A stretch of 64,000 nucleotides of DNA from Dipteronia dyeriana (lineage: Eukaryota; Streptophyta; Magnoliopsida; Sapindales; Sapindaceae), in contig CM065296.1 in the NCBI GenBank assembly GCA_032871835.1, positions 17,314,001 through 17,378,000 on the forward strand. The letters are read 5' to 3'. Below the pieces are notes generated by a model, which ran no database searches, was not told the DNA's origin, and saw nothing but the letters and a program-made list of their open reading frames with translations. Position 1 is the stretch's first letter, and each line of letters opens with the position of its first letter. Of the stretch, positions 22,037-33,300 are shown piece by piece. Position numbers and translations under genes: made by a program.

Positions 22037-22372
22037 GGTATAGTTGAAGAAGTTTGCTAAAGAATGGGAGTTTTAGAGATTTGAAAAAAAAAGTGAAGCG
22101 TGACTAGAAAGATAAGGAAACCCAGGATTAAATAAGGGTGAAAGAGCCGGTGACGTCAATGAAATCTTCTATAAGATTGCCTCGAAACACGAGGATGGCC
22201 GTAACATAGCCAGATTATTTGAAGAACGGACCAGTCCATTCACTCCACGTCACTCGTACATTGAATGTGAAGATTTCCACCCAGATTTGGTAACAGTAAA
22301 AGTGGGAAATTTTCCAAATTAAAAAACATGGTATCTGACTCCAACCCCAACTCTACCACCGGTGTTCAAGTT
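22037..22372 (+). other. Between antisense gene start and polypurine tract, no gene
   Basis: AT-rich stretch that would hold the promoter of the antisense gene (read leftward) if it is transcribed. I see no clear TATA box on the minus strand. Alignable with gypsy-B 52043-52379. Confidence 0.4.
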
Positions 22373-22384
22373 AGAGGGGACTTC
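22373..22384 (+). other. gypsy-A polypurine tract
   Basis: AGAGGGGACTTC directly precedes the 3' LTR. The identical block precedes the gypsy-B 3' LTR. It would prime plus-strand DNA synthesis. Confidence 0.8.
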
Positions 22385-23652
22385 TGTTAATAGCTAAATT
22401 TGGCTAGAGGACTAAAGAGAAATTTTCCACTCTCCTAGCTTAGATCGAAGCCTAAATTCACCATTCATCGAACCCCGGATAGGCCATAAATCTACCCTGT
22501 AGAAGTGAGGAAAAGTCATCGTGCTTCAGAACTATCAGGGATGAAGCTCGACACGACCAGGTCGAACCCTTACGCGAACACTGGAGTTTGTTCAAAGCCC
22601 GATGCGTGGTTATCCGAGCTTCTAGAGATTACCTATCCTGGAACCCTGCTTTCTGGGGGTCTGCCTTTAGAAACACTTCATGAAAGCAAGGAAAGGTCTC
22701 CGAGCTCAGGAAACACTCGAAGTGAAGCCCGACAAACAAAACGAGTTCCTTATAGGATAAGGATTCTCGAGGTCAGATTTAACTCGTAGCCTAAGTTAGA
22801 AGCCAAACAACCTCTCTAGAATCCCCCTGTCCCCGTCAGATATGAAGATAGAGCCTCTAAGTGGATCAGATTCATGTAGTAGCTAATGTTCCGATTCGCT
22901 AAGGCAGGTCTGTAACCTACTTGGACATGAAAGAAGAATCTCACCTAATCCACACTACCTCCAGTAAGTGCCCACAAGGTCGTCCCAAGCTTCTGAGACC
23001 AGAACTAAAGCACGGGTCTACCTCGCCCTATGAAGCAACGAACACCAAACTCGATGACTTCCATGAAGAATCATGCCATGAATACACACAAGATCATATC
23101 CACATTATAACAAACATTAAACTCTACATACGTGTAAGACAAGAGTTTGATTCCAAAAAAGAAAACAAATTTATCTTCGTCAACGATATTCTTAAGTCCG
23201 TTATTTATTCAAAGTCAAAAGGATCCTGCCCGATAAGGAGGGAACAGATTCAGAGAATCGTAGCAGGAGATACACCCATTTAATTGGCTTGGACCATGTG
23301 TAAATACAATAGAAAAAAGAGAGAAAAAGGGGAGAGGATGATGAGATTAAGAGAGGGATGAGAGCCTAAATTATGTGATCAGAAAACGGCCACCATTATA
23401 TCTACAATTCGACAAGCACGAGGTTGCCACCTCTTATGTCCTAGAGAGATTGAGAAGGTATTTGAGAGATTTCTATATACCACGAGTGATCAATAATAAA
23501 AATCTCATTTTCCATCACATTAGCCATCGAATATTCATTTCAATCTTAAGAGGTCAGATATCTAAGGCACTAACCCCGGGCACCACCTCCGTGGTAGTGG
23601 TCTTGAGGGTGTTGATTGGAATTTCTCATCTTGAGCAAATTTCTTGTTAACA
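22385..23652 (+). repeat. gypsy-A 3' LTR, 1268 bp
   Basis: It starts TGTTAATAGC and ends TTGTTAACA, with both canonical ends intact. It matches the 5' LTR at 6548-7837 over its whole length with scattered differences. ORFs inside (22505-22789, 22921-23283, 23375-23650) are not genes. Confidence 0.9.
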
Positions 23653-24899
23653 ATCTATTTTATATGTGGATTGTTATTGCTCAATTTTGGTCATAGAATT
23701 TCAATGTATTTTTGTTTTGGGATTGTAACCAGAAGGGTGGTCTATCATCACCGTAATTTTTGTCTTGGTAGTTGCTAAGTTTTTTTTTATTTTGTTGTTG
23801 TAAGAAAAAAAAACTGCACTATTCTGTAATAAAAAAACTGCGGTATTTTTTTTATTTAAAATTCTTTTGTAATTCATTCAAGTATCGAAGACTCGAAGGT
23901 TTGAAGAATTGGAAGCAACCGGAATAAGTTTGGGACCGTGCGAGCCATAGCAACAAACGTGCATGCGAAGAGCACACGACCACGATTGTTGTGGCATGGG
24001 TTGCGAACGGCATCCCTATGGAAGCCATGAGATGCACATGGCAGCCCTTTATGGGGTTGTGGCATGCACATGCCCATGGGAAGGGGCCAAGGGTGCGCAC
24101 GCCCATGGGAGGCAGCCGAGGGAGTCCAAACGACGAAGGTCACGTGAAGACTTGTTCATCAAGAAAGGAGTTATTTGTAATCCAAGACATGTAATTTACT
24201 TGCTTTTCTAGGATGGACCGAAATTTTATCTATTTATAATTTTGTAAATATTGCAATGTTTGTCATTGTTTTGATAATATGTCATATAGAATAGGAGTGC
24301 CACTCATATATCTCTTTTTGTATGAACATTCATTGAATGATTTAGGTATCTAATTGACATCTAGATAACTTGGTAAATCATTCTATGGAATTCGATCACA
24401 CGCTTAAACAATTAAGTGGGAGAAGGTGTTTTGGAACACCTACGGCCTCATAATTTAGTTGAGCTTTATGTTTCATGTAATAACCTCCCAAGAGGTATTC
24501 ATGAATGGAATTTAGCAAGATACTTCCTTATAAGAAGAGACTAGACAATTAGCCCAAACGATATCTACTCCCAAGGGAGGGATATTGGTAAGGGATTATA
24601 TTGCAGGTCGATAACTTGGTAAAACACTCAATGTAATTTTATTAATATCCTCATAACAGTTCTTGTTAATAAAATTTCAAGGGTAAAATTGAAAATGTTG
24701 GTTGTTATGTAAACAATTGGGTGGGACCTAGTCCAACTAGTAAATGGTGTGAAGTCCTGAAGGAGGCGTGACATTTATGGGTGCTGGATCACCGTTAAAT
24801 TTTACGATTGAATTATTTTATTTATAATTCATGATAAATATTCGAAAGTGCTTTATCATGATTATTTACTTATATAATTTTTGTTATTAAAAAGAAATC
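23653..24899 (+). other. copia-A leader, right part, after gypsy-A
   Basis: This is the untranslated stretch between primer site and gag of copia-A, resuming after gypsy-A. It contains a GC-rich patch (about 23930-24130, with GCCCATGGGA twice) in otherwise AT-rich DNA. The ORFs over that patch overlap on both strands and are not conserved. Confidence 0.6.
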
Positions 24900-25538
24900 A
24901 TGACCCCATCCTTAATCAACATCCTAAAAGATAATACTTTAACTGATAATAATTATATCACACGGAAAAGGAAAATTGGGTTGTTATTGCAAGCTTAAAA
25001 ACATAAATTAATTATGTCTATTCCTTAACTAACAAACTAATGAATCTACTCAGGAGCAAAGAGATGAGTATCAGCAGTGGAAGTCTTTAGATGAGATGGC
25101 TAAATGTACGTTACATTATGGCCATCATCTCCGATGTGTTGCAACAGCTACATGAAGGAACGGAGACTGTTGCCGATATAATGATGTCTCTACAGGAGAT
25201 GTTAGCTATGAGGTCTATGACGACTAAAAGAGAGACAATGACTACTTTCATGAATCTTAGGATGAAACCTGGACAGGCTGTAAAAGATCACATGATGAAA
25301 ATCATAGCACATCTCAACATTGCTGAACTAAATGGTGTTGAGATAGATGATGAGACAAAAATTGACATGATCGTCAACTCAATATCAGATTCCTTTGATC
25401 AATTTAAGTTGGAATACACCTTGAACAATAAGGAATACACCTTGCAATGCCTGATGTAAGATGTTCAAAGCACTGAGATAATCCTCATGAAATGCAAGGG
25501 TCAAGAGATTCATATGCTTGGTAATTTTCTACTGTCAA
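24900..25538 (+). pseudogene. copia-A gag, N-terminal part, cut by copia-B
   Basis: The start MTPSLINILKDNTLTDNNYI at 24900 matches the usual Angela-type Gag opening (compare copia-B at 35224). A TAA follows after GLLLQA. The open piece at 25091-25459 (122 aa) has the Gag core: VADIMMSLQEMLAMRSMT, TFMNLRMKPGQAVKDHMM, NGVEIDDETKIDMIVNSI and FDQFKLEYTLNNKEYTL. Sequence then runs to 25538, where the copia-B LTR begins. The zinc knuckle and pol are beyond the window. Confidence 0.82.
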
Positions 25539-26886
25539 TGTTGGGGTTTATGCCCTAAAGATGTAATTTGTAAATAGATTTATGAAATAAATAAAAGGAA
25601 AAGTTCACTTCATTATTGTTGTGTTGTTTATTTTATAACTTTTGCATATATTTAATATCCAAGATTGACGGATGTAATCTCGAACCGTGTATATAAGTGT
25701 CTTATACAGATGGATACAGTAAGAGAAGTGCAATATAAAGAGTCCATAGATAGCAAATAAAGATGGGTACTTTATTTGTGGTTAATCTATAGCTGCGGTC
25801 CATTCCGTAATGTACGGTGATTCTATCCTGAATCATTCATATGAGATTTGGGAATGGAGACACCTTGTATGATGTGATCATATAGGACTGGGCCATGATC
25901 TATATGAATCTCTCACCAAGATTCGTATACCGATGAGATTTATATATATCAACTAATGATGGCTATATGTGGGTGATCTTAATCCTGAGTGTCTTATCGA
26001 CTCCTTCAAGTTAGATCGTGGTCTTTGATATACCATGGGTGAGGTCAGATGCAGTTCCAGATCAATATGCTCCGTATGTTGGGATTACAGTTTGGCTTGT
26101 GACTGGAAAGTTTTGAACACAATAGTGGAATCCACTCCTTCTTCTGAGAAGTAGATGGTAGTTCCTTTAAGGGTTGATTCGGGGCTTGGACAATATGAGT
26201 GCTCTCTTAATTCCATAAGAAAATAGAATTTATTGTCCATTAGAGAATCAACAGTACTTAAAGGAAATATGTAATTAGAGGGGTATAACGGACATTATGA
26301 CCCAACTCTAATTATGAACTGTTGTGGATGATCACACCATGTGTAATAGCTATATCGATGGACACCGAGTTGTATCGGTCTGTGCAAAAGCGTCTACAGT
26401 TGAGAGAGTGCAGCTTCGGGTTTTTAGTGGAATAACACCGGAGTTAATAATCAAGGAATTATAATTAATGATTCTGATGATTATTGGAGCTCAAAATACT
26501 GTGGGTCTATTAGGTCCCCTTGCTAGCCCGATCGATTTAGGTAATAAGTGTCACGGTTAATTAATTGGATTGTCCAATTAATTGTGTTACAAAAGTGACA
26601 CATATTTATTCGGGAATTAATTGAAAAAAGATATTATTTAATTAATGAATGTTAATAGTTAAATTAATTAAATAATTAGATTATTTAATTTTATTGATAA
26701 TTATGAATTATTAATTAACTATTAATTGGAGGGTATTAGTTGATATTTGGATTTAGGTGAAAATAAAATAATAGGATTATTTTATTTTTTACTAAATCAT
26801 TTATCTAAGTATTTGAATTTAAGTTTAAATTTAAAATACTTATTATCACTTTTACTATATTAGATATATTTGAAAGGATAATTAAA

Positions 26887-26925
<39 letters not shown>

Positions 26926-27205
26926 AACTATTAACACAAGATTTTACATAGGATGCAAATTGGTGTGTGCAGATGAAACAATTGATATGTAACACATATA
27001 GGTGTTTGTATAGGATACAAACAAGGTAATGCGTGAATAATGAAAAGAGAGAATTTTCATGTGATGCAAATGAGGGTGGTATTAAAAAACTCACCTAATC
27101 AAAAATAAAAACACATATCTGAATTTAATTGCATAAGATGCAATTTGAGATTGTGCATTAAAAAAAAAGCAATATTAGGTGGGGTGCAAGTCGTTGCACT
27201 AGAGC

Positions 27206-27264
<59 letters not shown>

Positions 27265-27694
27265 TTTTCTTCAACAACTAGAACGGTTCTAGATAGTTTT
27301 CTCTTAAAAGAAAGAGTTTCTTCAATTATCTCTACATCCTCCATTCAAGTTTCTGAGACCGTGATATGCCCACACGTAGTTACCAGTGCCGGGACATAGC
27401 GAGGAAGATCAAGTGGTTTAGACAGGAGCACATCGTAAAGTGAAGGAGCCTCCAAACGTTGGTAAGATTGGTTCAGACAGGAGCATATTATAAAGTGAAG
27501 AAGCCTCCAAACGTTAGTATGATTTTCTTCTTCTGATTTTATTGATTACAATTTCCTGTGTTTACATATTGTATGTATTAGTTCCAAAAATAATTACAAT
27601 CCCAAGTTCACTGGTTTCAGATACAGATTATGATCTATATTAAAAAAAATTAAAACCTAGTTCTGTTGCGTGACCGGTGAACGGGGTTCCAACA
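25539..27694 (+). repeat. copia-B 5' LTR, 2156 bp
   Basis: It starts TGTTGGGGTTTATGCCC and ends GGTTCCAACA, a TGTTGG/CCAACA inverted end pair. It aligns with the split 3' LTR (39081-39106 plus 53499-55231). The opening resembles BARE/Angela LTRs of grasses. It contains two AT microsatellites (26889-26922 and 27208-27262), so ORFs reading IYIYIY across them are artefacts. Confidence 0.9.
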
Positions 27695-27696
27695 AT

Positions 27697-27708
27697 TGGT
27701 ATCAAAGC
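27697..27708 (+). other. copia-B primer-binding site (initiator Met tRNA type)
   Basis: TGGTATCAAAGC lies two bases after the LTR end and matches the copia initiator-Met primer site with one change. Confidence 0.85.
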
Positions 27709-28309
27709 CAAAAAAAAATTCGAAACAGGAAATTGTTTTCAATGCTCATGTATGTATGATTGTGTAGGCACCATCTTTATGATTGTGTAGGCACCATCTT
27801 TATGATTGTATGGATGTTTATAATTAAATTGTTTAGTTTAAACATGGTTGGTCGTAATTTTTTATGGTACTGTGGATTTTGGGTTTTTGGGTTGTATAAT
27901 TTTTATTTTATTTATATTTATAGTTATTGTATTGTAAATAAAAAAAATTGTAACTTGTAAACGGAGAAATGGAAATGCGCGCGATGGCGGTACTGTTCAC
28001 CGAACACTATTCACGGTGGGTACTGTTCATGGACATTGTTCACCGAGGGTACTATTCATCAAACACTGTTCATACATACTATTCATACAGTACTATTCAC
28101 ATCTTGTATGGTTCCGTTGGCAAGTGTTACCTAGTGAGTTTCGTGTAGATTTTCCCGTTTCAGATTCATAAGATGAATCATAGTAACTTGGAGAGCCTGG
28201 AAGATTTCTAAAGTTACAAGATGACTGAGGAATGCCTTGGGGAATTTTTTATAATTTTAGATTTTAATTTTTTAGGTTAAATAATCCACAGTACTCTGTC
28301 AATTCATGT
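27709..28309 (+). other. copia-B leader, first part, with CTGTTCA/CTATTCA repeats
   Basis: Non-coding. From about 27990 to 28100, a 10-13 bp degenerate motif (TACTGTTCACCG, ACTATTCAT and the like) repeats roughly ten times. A short exact repeat (GATTGTGTAGGCACCATCTT) occurs near 27760-27800. It ends at 28305-28309 in CATGT, the target duplication of copia-C. Confidence 0.65.
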
Positions 28310-28768
28310 TGTAAAGTCCTCAATTGTTGATTGGCTTATTTCGTGAACAAATCACATTTTGGGGTATTATATAAGGGTAGCTTAGGCTCTCAAGACCTCA
28401 AGAAGAGAAGCACCGAAGGTAAAATTCTTGTGCTTACTTACTTTGAAGAGATAGTTGCACACACTCACATATTCATGCATAACTCTTATTCATATATGTT
28501 GTGTGGTTATACTTGTGTGCATTTTGATTTAAATGACTCTTGTTTGATATATTTGCATCTTGTAATTAAAGTTTCATGTCTTGTTAGGCATTCGAGTAGG
28601 ATGCATTTTTCAGCACTCTTGAACTTATTGATTATTATGTGTTTGAGTGTTGAAAACAGGCTTTGCACTGGTTGTGCGATACTAGACCAACGCACCTCAC
28701 CAGCACAACATTCCAGTTGATCGTCGCATGTGTTGTGCCACCAAGTTGCACTGTTGCACCCGCAATGT
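28310..28768 (+). repeat. copia-C 5' LTR, left part only
   Basis: It starts TGTAAAGTCCTC and aligns with 29862 onward to a point after TGTTGCACCCGCA. There it changes to sequence matching the 3' untranslated region of copia-E. The 129-aa ORF at 28331-28720 is LTR sequence; its counterpart at 29895-30146 is shorter and ends differently. Confidence 0.82.
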
Positions 28769-29848
28769 ATTTTCTTCAATAAGTGTGAACTTTGTTTTGA
28801 TTACAATCCATGTCATATTTATGTTCAAACATGCATTTTTGGACTAGGAAATCTACATAGGAAGTACATATTGAATGACCAATAATTATCTCCATGACAT
28901 GATGATTCTTTAATGACATGCTAATGAAAAATGATAAAGCATGAATTATTGATTGCAATTGTTATATGCAAAATATTGTGTGAAAAGAAGCTAGTGAGAC
29001 TAAAATGTTGTATCAATGTCTCTCTTTCTTTATTGGTTGAACATGGCTACTATCATACGGTTATCTTCCCGGAAAAATCAAATAGGGTGCAAAGTTGCTC
29101 ATGCCATGTTTAGCTTATAAAGTTGGATATAGTGCCATTTAAAACATGAATCTATAAAACTCTATATCCTTGCTTCTCTCATGACAAATGGTGAAATTGG
29201 TTTGAATTATATTGGAAACCTTTGTCATTTGCTTTGCCAAATACCATTGTTTTTGGACTTGAATGCAACATGTCTTGTATGCAAAGCATTTTTGATTCAC
29301 ATATTTTCTTTACATGAATCTCCTTGTTTCTCACCTATTAATAGAGTTGCATAAATGTGGCTTAAATAATTATGCAACAATCTTGTATGCTCCTTGCTTT
29401 CTTTGCCTTGAGTGACCCCGTTGGGGACTTCTCCTTTGCCTATATCATGACAAAAAGAAGGACTAGCATTGACCTGGCATTGTGATGTTAGGGGAGTAGC
29501 ATGTATTGGCTTTGAGGGGGAGCATTACATGAGTGTACGTGTTTGACGGGGAGATTACATGTAGGGGGAGTAACCCGTTGAGGGGGAGCATTGCATGAGC
29601 ATTTCACGATGTCATACTCATATTATTGAATGCAATTGCTTTTGTTTTATATTCACTTGATCATCTCACATGCACTTGCTTTGGAAAGTGTATTTGTGCT
29701 GGCCTTGTGTGTAGGGTTGATAGTTCTACAAGAGATTGAAGATTTAAAGTTTTTTTATGTTTATCTCTTTGTAATGTAGAATATCTTCCCGGTGTTTTGT
29801 TTTGTTTTGCGAGGATCAATGTGAGTGGTGGTTTTGTCACGAAATAGC
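28769..29848 (+). other. copia-C 3' untranslated region, no gene
   Basis: It aligns with copia-E downstream of RNase H, for example GTTCAAACATGCATTTTTGG versus GTTCAAGCATGTATTTTTGG. Several GGGGGAG blocks (29500-29590) resemble extra purine tracts. No env-like frame is present; short ORFs at 28776-29113 are on both strands and unconserved. Confidence 0.7.
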
Positions 29849-29905
29849 CAAAGGGGGAGATTGTAAAGTTCTTAATTGTTGACTGGCTTATTTCGTGAAC
29901 AAATC
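29830..29905 (+). promoter_or_regulatory. Candidate hairpin with the copia-C polypurine tract in its loop
   Basis: The arm GGTTTTGTCACGAAATAGCC (29830-29849) is complementary, with small bulges, to GGCTTATTTCGTGAACAAAT (29885-29904) inside the LTR start. The loop contains the purine tract and the first bases of the LTR. Copia-E has the same structure with the same spacing at 63130-63205. Confidence 0.5.
29849..29861 (+). other. copia-C polypurine tract
   Basis: CAAAGGGGGAGAT directly precedes the 3' LTR start TGTAAAG, as in other SIRE-type elements. Confidence 0.85.
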
Positions 29906-30209
29906 ACATTTTGGGGTATTATGTAAGGGTAGCTTAGGCTCTCAAGACCTCAAGAGGAGAAGCACCGAAGGTAAAATTCTTGTGCTTACTTACTTTGAAA
30001 AGATAGTTGCACACACTCATATATTCATGCATAACTCTTATTCATATATGTTGTGTGATTATACTTGTGTGCATTTTGATTTAAATGACTCTTGTTTGAT
30101 ATATTTGCATCTTGTAATTAAAGTTTCATGTCTTGTTAGGCATTAGAATAGGATGCATTTTTCATCACTTATGAACTTATTGATTATTATGTGTTTGAGT
30201 GTTGAAAAC

Positions 30210-30510
30210 AGGCTTTGCGCTGGTGATGCACTACTCGACCAGCGCACCTTACCAGCGCAACATTACAGTGGATCGTCGCATGTGTTGCGCCACTGATTTT
30301 CGCTATTGTACCCGCACATAGTTTTAAAAAATGAGCATGCGTTGGTGGTGCGCCACTCGTCTAGCGCAGCCTCACCAGCGCAAACATTCTAGAGAATTTG
30401 CACATGTGTTGCGCCACTGGGATGCGCCACTCGTCCAGTGCCTATTGTAAAATTAGGTTGTGCGATGGTGGTGCGCTACTCGACCAACGCACATCACCAA
30501 CGTACATAGA
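30210..30510 (+). repeat. GC-rich inverted repeats in copia-C LTR upstream of TATA
   Basis: Three related units near 30212, 30337 and 30460 read roughly GCGCTGGTGGTGCGCCACTC, then CAGCGCA, then CACCAGCGCAAC. Within a unit, TGCGCTGGTG can pair with CACCAGCGCA. The block stands out in an AT-rich LTR. The reverse solo LTR keeps two such units at about 46195-46310. Confidence 0.75.
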
Positions 30511-30561
30511 GGAAGCTGCAACATTTTTTTTCCAAAACGACCTCCCTTTGTTTGGATCTCA

Positions 30562-30572
30562 TATATATATAA
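30562..30572 (+). promoter_or_regulatory. Candidate TATA box of copia-C LTR
   Basis: TATATATATAA follows the GC-rich block by about 50 bp, the same relative place as the TATA-like run in the copia-E LTRs. Confidence 0.45.
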
Positions 30573-31989
30573 CTCGTTGCCTTAAGGTCGTGCAAGAGTT
30601 CAGAACATCATATATTTTCCTTAGAACACATTTACAAGGAAAAACACTTTCAAGAACTCATTTTTAATCACTCAAAGAATTCCCATGTGCATCAAAACTT
30701 CATCTTGCATCATCTAAGTTCATTTAGAGTGCATCAATGGATAGGGTTGCTTCATCACATCTTGTTTGGTAAGTTCTTCACTATCTTCTTACAAGTTAAA
30801 TGTTTTACTTGCTAAACCTTCTCTTTAATTATTTGTATGATCTTAGAAGATTTTCTAGATACAAATTAGAGATTGATGTGATGCCATGATTGAGTGTTGT
30901 ATTGAGATAGCTTTATAGGATTTTTTAATCTATGTTTAGCTAAGCTTCTTGAACATGTCATTTAGCACTTGATATCTAGGATTGCATTATTTGACATCTC
31001 ATTATCCTATATAAGCATATAGGGTTTCCTAGCCTTGTTTGTTCATTGAATATCATCATATATTCACTTAGGACATTTTATCTCTTCATTGAGAAGTAAG
31101 ACTTGTGTTGCTTCCGGGAGTAGGTAGCTTAAATCGGCAAGCAAGATGAACTAGGTTCACTTATACCGGGATTAGGTAGTGGTGGTGGATTAAACCAGGA
31201 TTAGGTTGTAATTCCTTTGCCATTAGTGGATTCGAGGTTCTAGTGTGGCACACTCATCAGCCTGTGGTTTTTCCCATTTGGGAGTTTCCACGTATAACTC
31301 AAATGTCTTTTATATTTCCGCATTTATTGCATTTGTGGTATTTTTGTAACTAGATAGGGGCATTTTCGTCAACTTGACCTTTAACGAAAATTGGGTAAAA
31401 TTTATTTAAAATCTATTCACCCCCTCCCCCCCCTCTAGATTAATATTATACACCTTAATATTTGTTTCACATGTATGCTTTATATTATGTGATAATAAAA
31501 GCATTTTCATGCATACGTGAAAATACAAACACGGTTAAACGCTCAAGGCTAACCTGTAAGGGGAGGGGGGGAATAGGTTAGACACCTTTTTCGACTCCCA
31601 TAGAAACAAACAAAAGTTTTTCCCTCTAGATTGCTTGTATCACAATATATATATCAATTAAAGATACTTAATCAATATATAAAACAAGTAAAGTGTGATA
31701 GAAACAAGTAATTGCAACACATACACAATCTATATTATAGAAAGGAAGTCAAATTACATAAAGAGTTCTATCCATAGTATTCAAATAACAAATACAAATA
31801 TAAGAGAGATATGGATAGAGAAAAGTTGATACAAGATATAACGTGGTAAACCTCCGAAGAGGAAACATCCACGGGTTAGCAACCACTGGCAAACAAAATC
31901 CACTAGTAGATAAGACAAGTACAATCTCTTAATTGGCCCCTTCACCTAGAAACTACCCTCCTATCCTACTCATGAAGATGTCTCCCTCT

Positions 31990-32290
31990 TGCTCAACAAT
32001 CCGAGACCTCACACCTCTTGTCAAGACTTTCTCGCTCACCCTTCCGGATCCTCACGACCCTAGGCAAGACTTCTTGCTCAACTATCCGAGTCCTCCCGAC
32101 TCTAGTCAAGACTTCCTCGCTCACCCTTCTGAATCCTCATGACCCAAGGCAAGACTTCTTGCTTGACTATCCGAGTCCTCCCGACTCTAGTCAAGACTTC
32201 CTTGCTTGACAATCTGAGGTCTCACACCTCTTGCCAAGACTTCCTTGCTCAACAACATAGATCTCACACCCATTGTCAAGACTTCATTCT
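31990..32290 (-). repeat. 42-bp tandem repeats in the solo LTR
   Basis: The reverse complement of the copia-D array. CAAGACTT recurs every 38-46 bp, with CTTGCTCAAC or CTCGCTCACC between. ORFs across it (31933-32354) are repeat peptides, not genes. Confidence 0.82.
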
Positions 32291-33300
32291 CACAAGGCAT
32301 CTAGGTGATCATGAATGCAAAACACAAACAAGCACACAACATAGAATGTTATGATCAACACATCCTATGGAAAATACTAGACATGAGCATGAATGCACAA
32401 TTCAAATGTAGTCTAGTCAATCATGCACGTTTAATCCATCTAGATCATGTAAGATATGTTCAACATTAATTACAACCTAGATACATGTATGGATCTAAAA
32501 CTTGAATCACAAGATATGTTCAATTAATCATATAATCAAGTTTAAATCTCATAAACCAAAAACATGCTAAAATCATATGACAAAGTCATTTAGATTAAAG
32601 CTAAAATTCTAAAGCATATTCATATACATAGATTCAACAAAACACATGAATAGCTCAAAAGAACATAAACACATGTATCATTGTGAGAAATCGGCCAAAG
32701 AGAGCCTAATACATGTGAGGAACTATTTTTCACAAAATCAATCAATCAAAAATCATCAAATAGTCCTAGAATCAAAGCTAGCACAATACAATCCCAAACA
32801 TGTGAAAACATAGGCAAAATCATAACCTAACTAAACATGTGAGATTTCAATTGAAACTCAACATAGCTTTAAATGAGTTTAAAACTTAAATCAACACAAT
32901 CACAAGACACATATATATGTTGAAGAAGAAAACCCAAGGCAATTGACCAAGTTTTAAAAGAAAACTTTAAGAGAAAATCAATACCTTAGTTGATTTTGGT
33001 GCAGTCAAGTTTTTTGTGAGTTTAGACTCCAAAAACAGCAATAAAACTCACTCACACCCTTCGAGAAAAGATGGAGAATGAATAGACATACACTATCAAC
33101 TTTTAATCACTCAAATCAGAGTTCAAATGAAGAAGTTATGGTGTTTGGAAGGTGAGAAAATGTAGAGAGAAAATTTTGCACTCAAGTTTTTAAATTTCTT
33201 CTTTGAATGAAATGTGAGACGGAAGGGATATACAAAAGATATGGAAAATGGGCATATTAAATGAACAAAAGGGACAAGAAGCAGCCAAGCTTGCTTTCTA

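Larger units (their letters stand above)
6548..23652 (+). mobile_element. gypsy-A: Tat-like Ty3/gypsy element with both LTRs, nested copia-D inside
   Basis: It has LTRs at 6548-7837 and 22385-23652, a primer site, decayed gag, protease, RT, two RNase H domains and integrase. It also has a roughly 100-bp tandem repeat region, an antisense gene and a polypurine tract. Copia-D (13102 to about 17934) splits the integrase. The flanks (GTGTG on the left, ATCTA on the right) do not form a target duplication; the left side is a microsatellite. The two LTRs differ by many scattered substitutions, so the insertion is old. Confidence 0.9.
4164..25538 (+). mobile_element. copia-A: Angela-like Ty1/copia element, 5' part only, split by gypsy-A
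   Basis: It consists of a 5' LTR (4164-6366), a primer site, a long leader interrupted by gypsy-A (6548-23652), and the start of gag (24900-25538). Copia-B is inserted within that gag. No pol or 3' LTR of this element is in the window; they should lie to the right of copia-E. The LTR start (TGTTGGGATTATGC) resembles that of copia-B (TGTTGGGGTTTATGCC), and the Gag also belongs to that group. I infer that it inserted into gypsy-Z gag before gypsy-A and copia-B arrived. Confidence 0.75.
28310..31469 (+). mobile_element. copia-C: SIRE-like deletion derivative, flanked by CATGT
   Basis: It consists of a partial 5' LTR (28310 to about 28768), then directly the 3' untranslated region of a SIRE-like copia, a polypurine tract, and a 3' LTR (29862-31469). 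All coding sequence and the primer site are absent. The flanks 28305-28309 and 31470-31474 are both CATGT, a 5-bp target duplication, so the outer ends are original and the deletion is internal. The 3' untranslated part aligns with copia-E 62110-63161. Confidence 0.88.
29862..31469 (+). repeat. copia-C 3' LTR, 1608 bp
   Basis: It starts TGTAAAGTTCTT and ends ATATTTGTTTCA, followed by CATGT. It matches the reverse solo LTR at 45101-47186, which is 478 bp longer. It has a C-rich block near the end (CACCCCCTCCCC). Confidence 0.9.

Noticed and set aside
23852..24211. Several overlapping ORFs on both strands in a GC-rich patch
   Set aside because: The patch is part of the copia-A leader. ORFs overlap on both strands, with no motif and no upstream signals of a gene.
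27145..27399. Paired ORFs on both strands reading IYIYIY repeats
   Set aside because: They are translations of the AT microsatellite in the copia-B LTR and are not conserved in the 3' LTR.
31933..32354. ORFs with repeated SPPDSSQDFL-like peptides and possible CRISPR-like spacing
   Set aside because: They come from the 42-bp LTR tandem repeats. Units are contiguous with no unique spacers, and the same array is in a second LTR.
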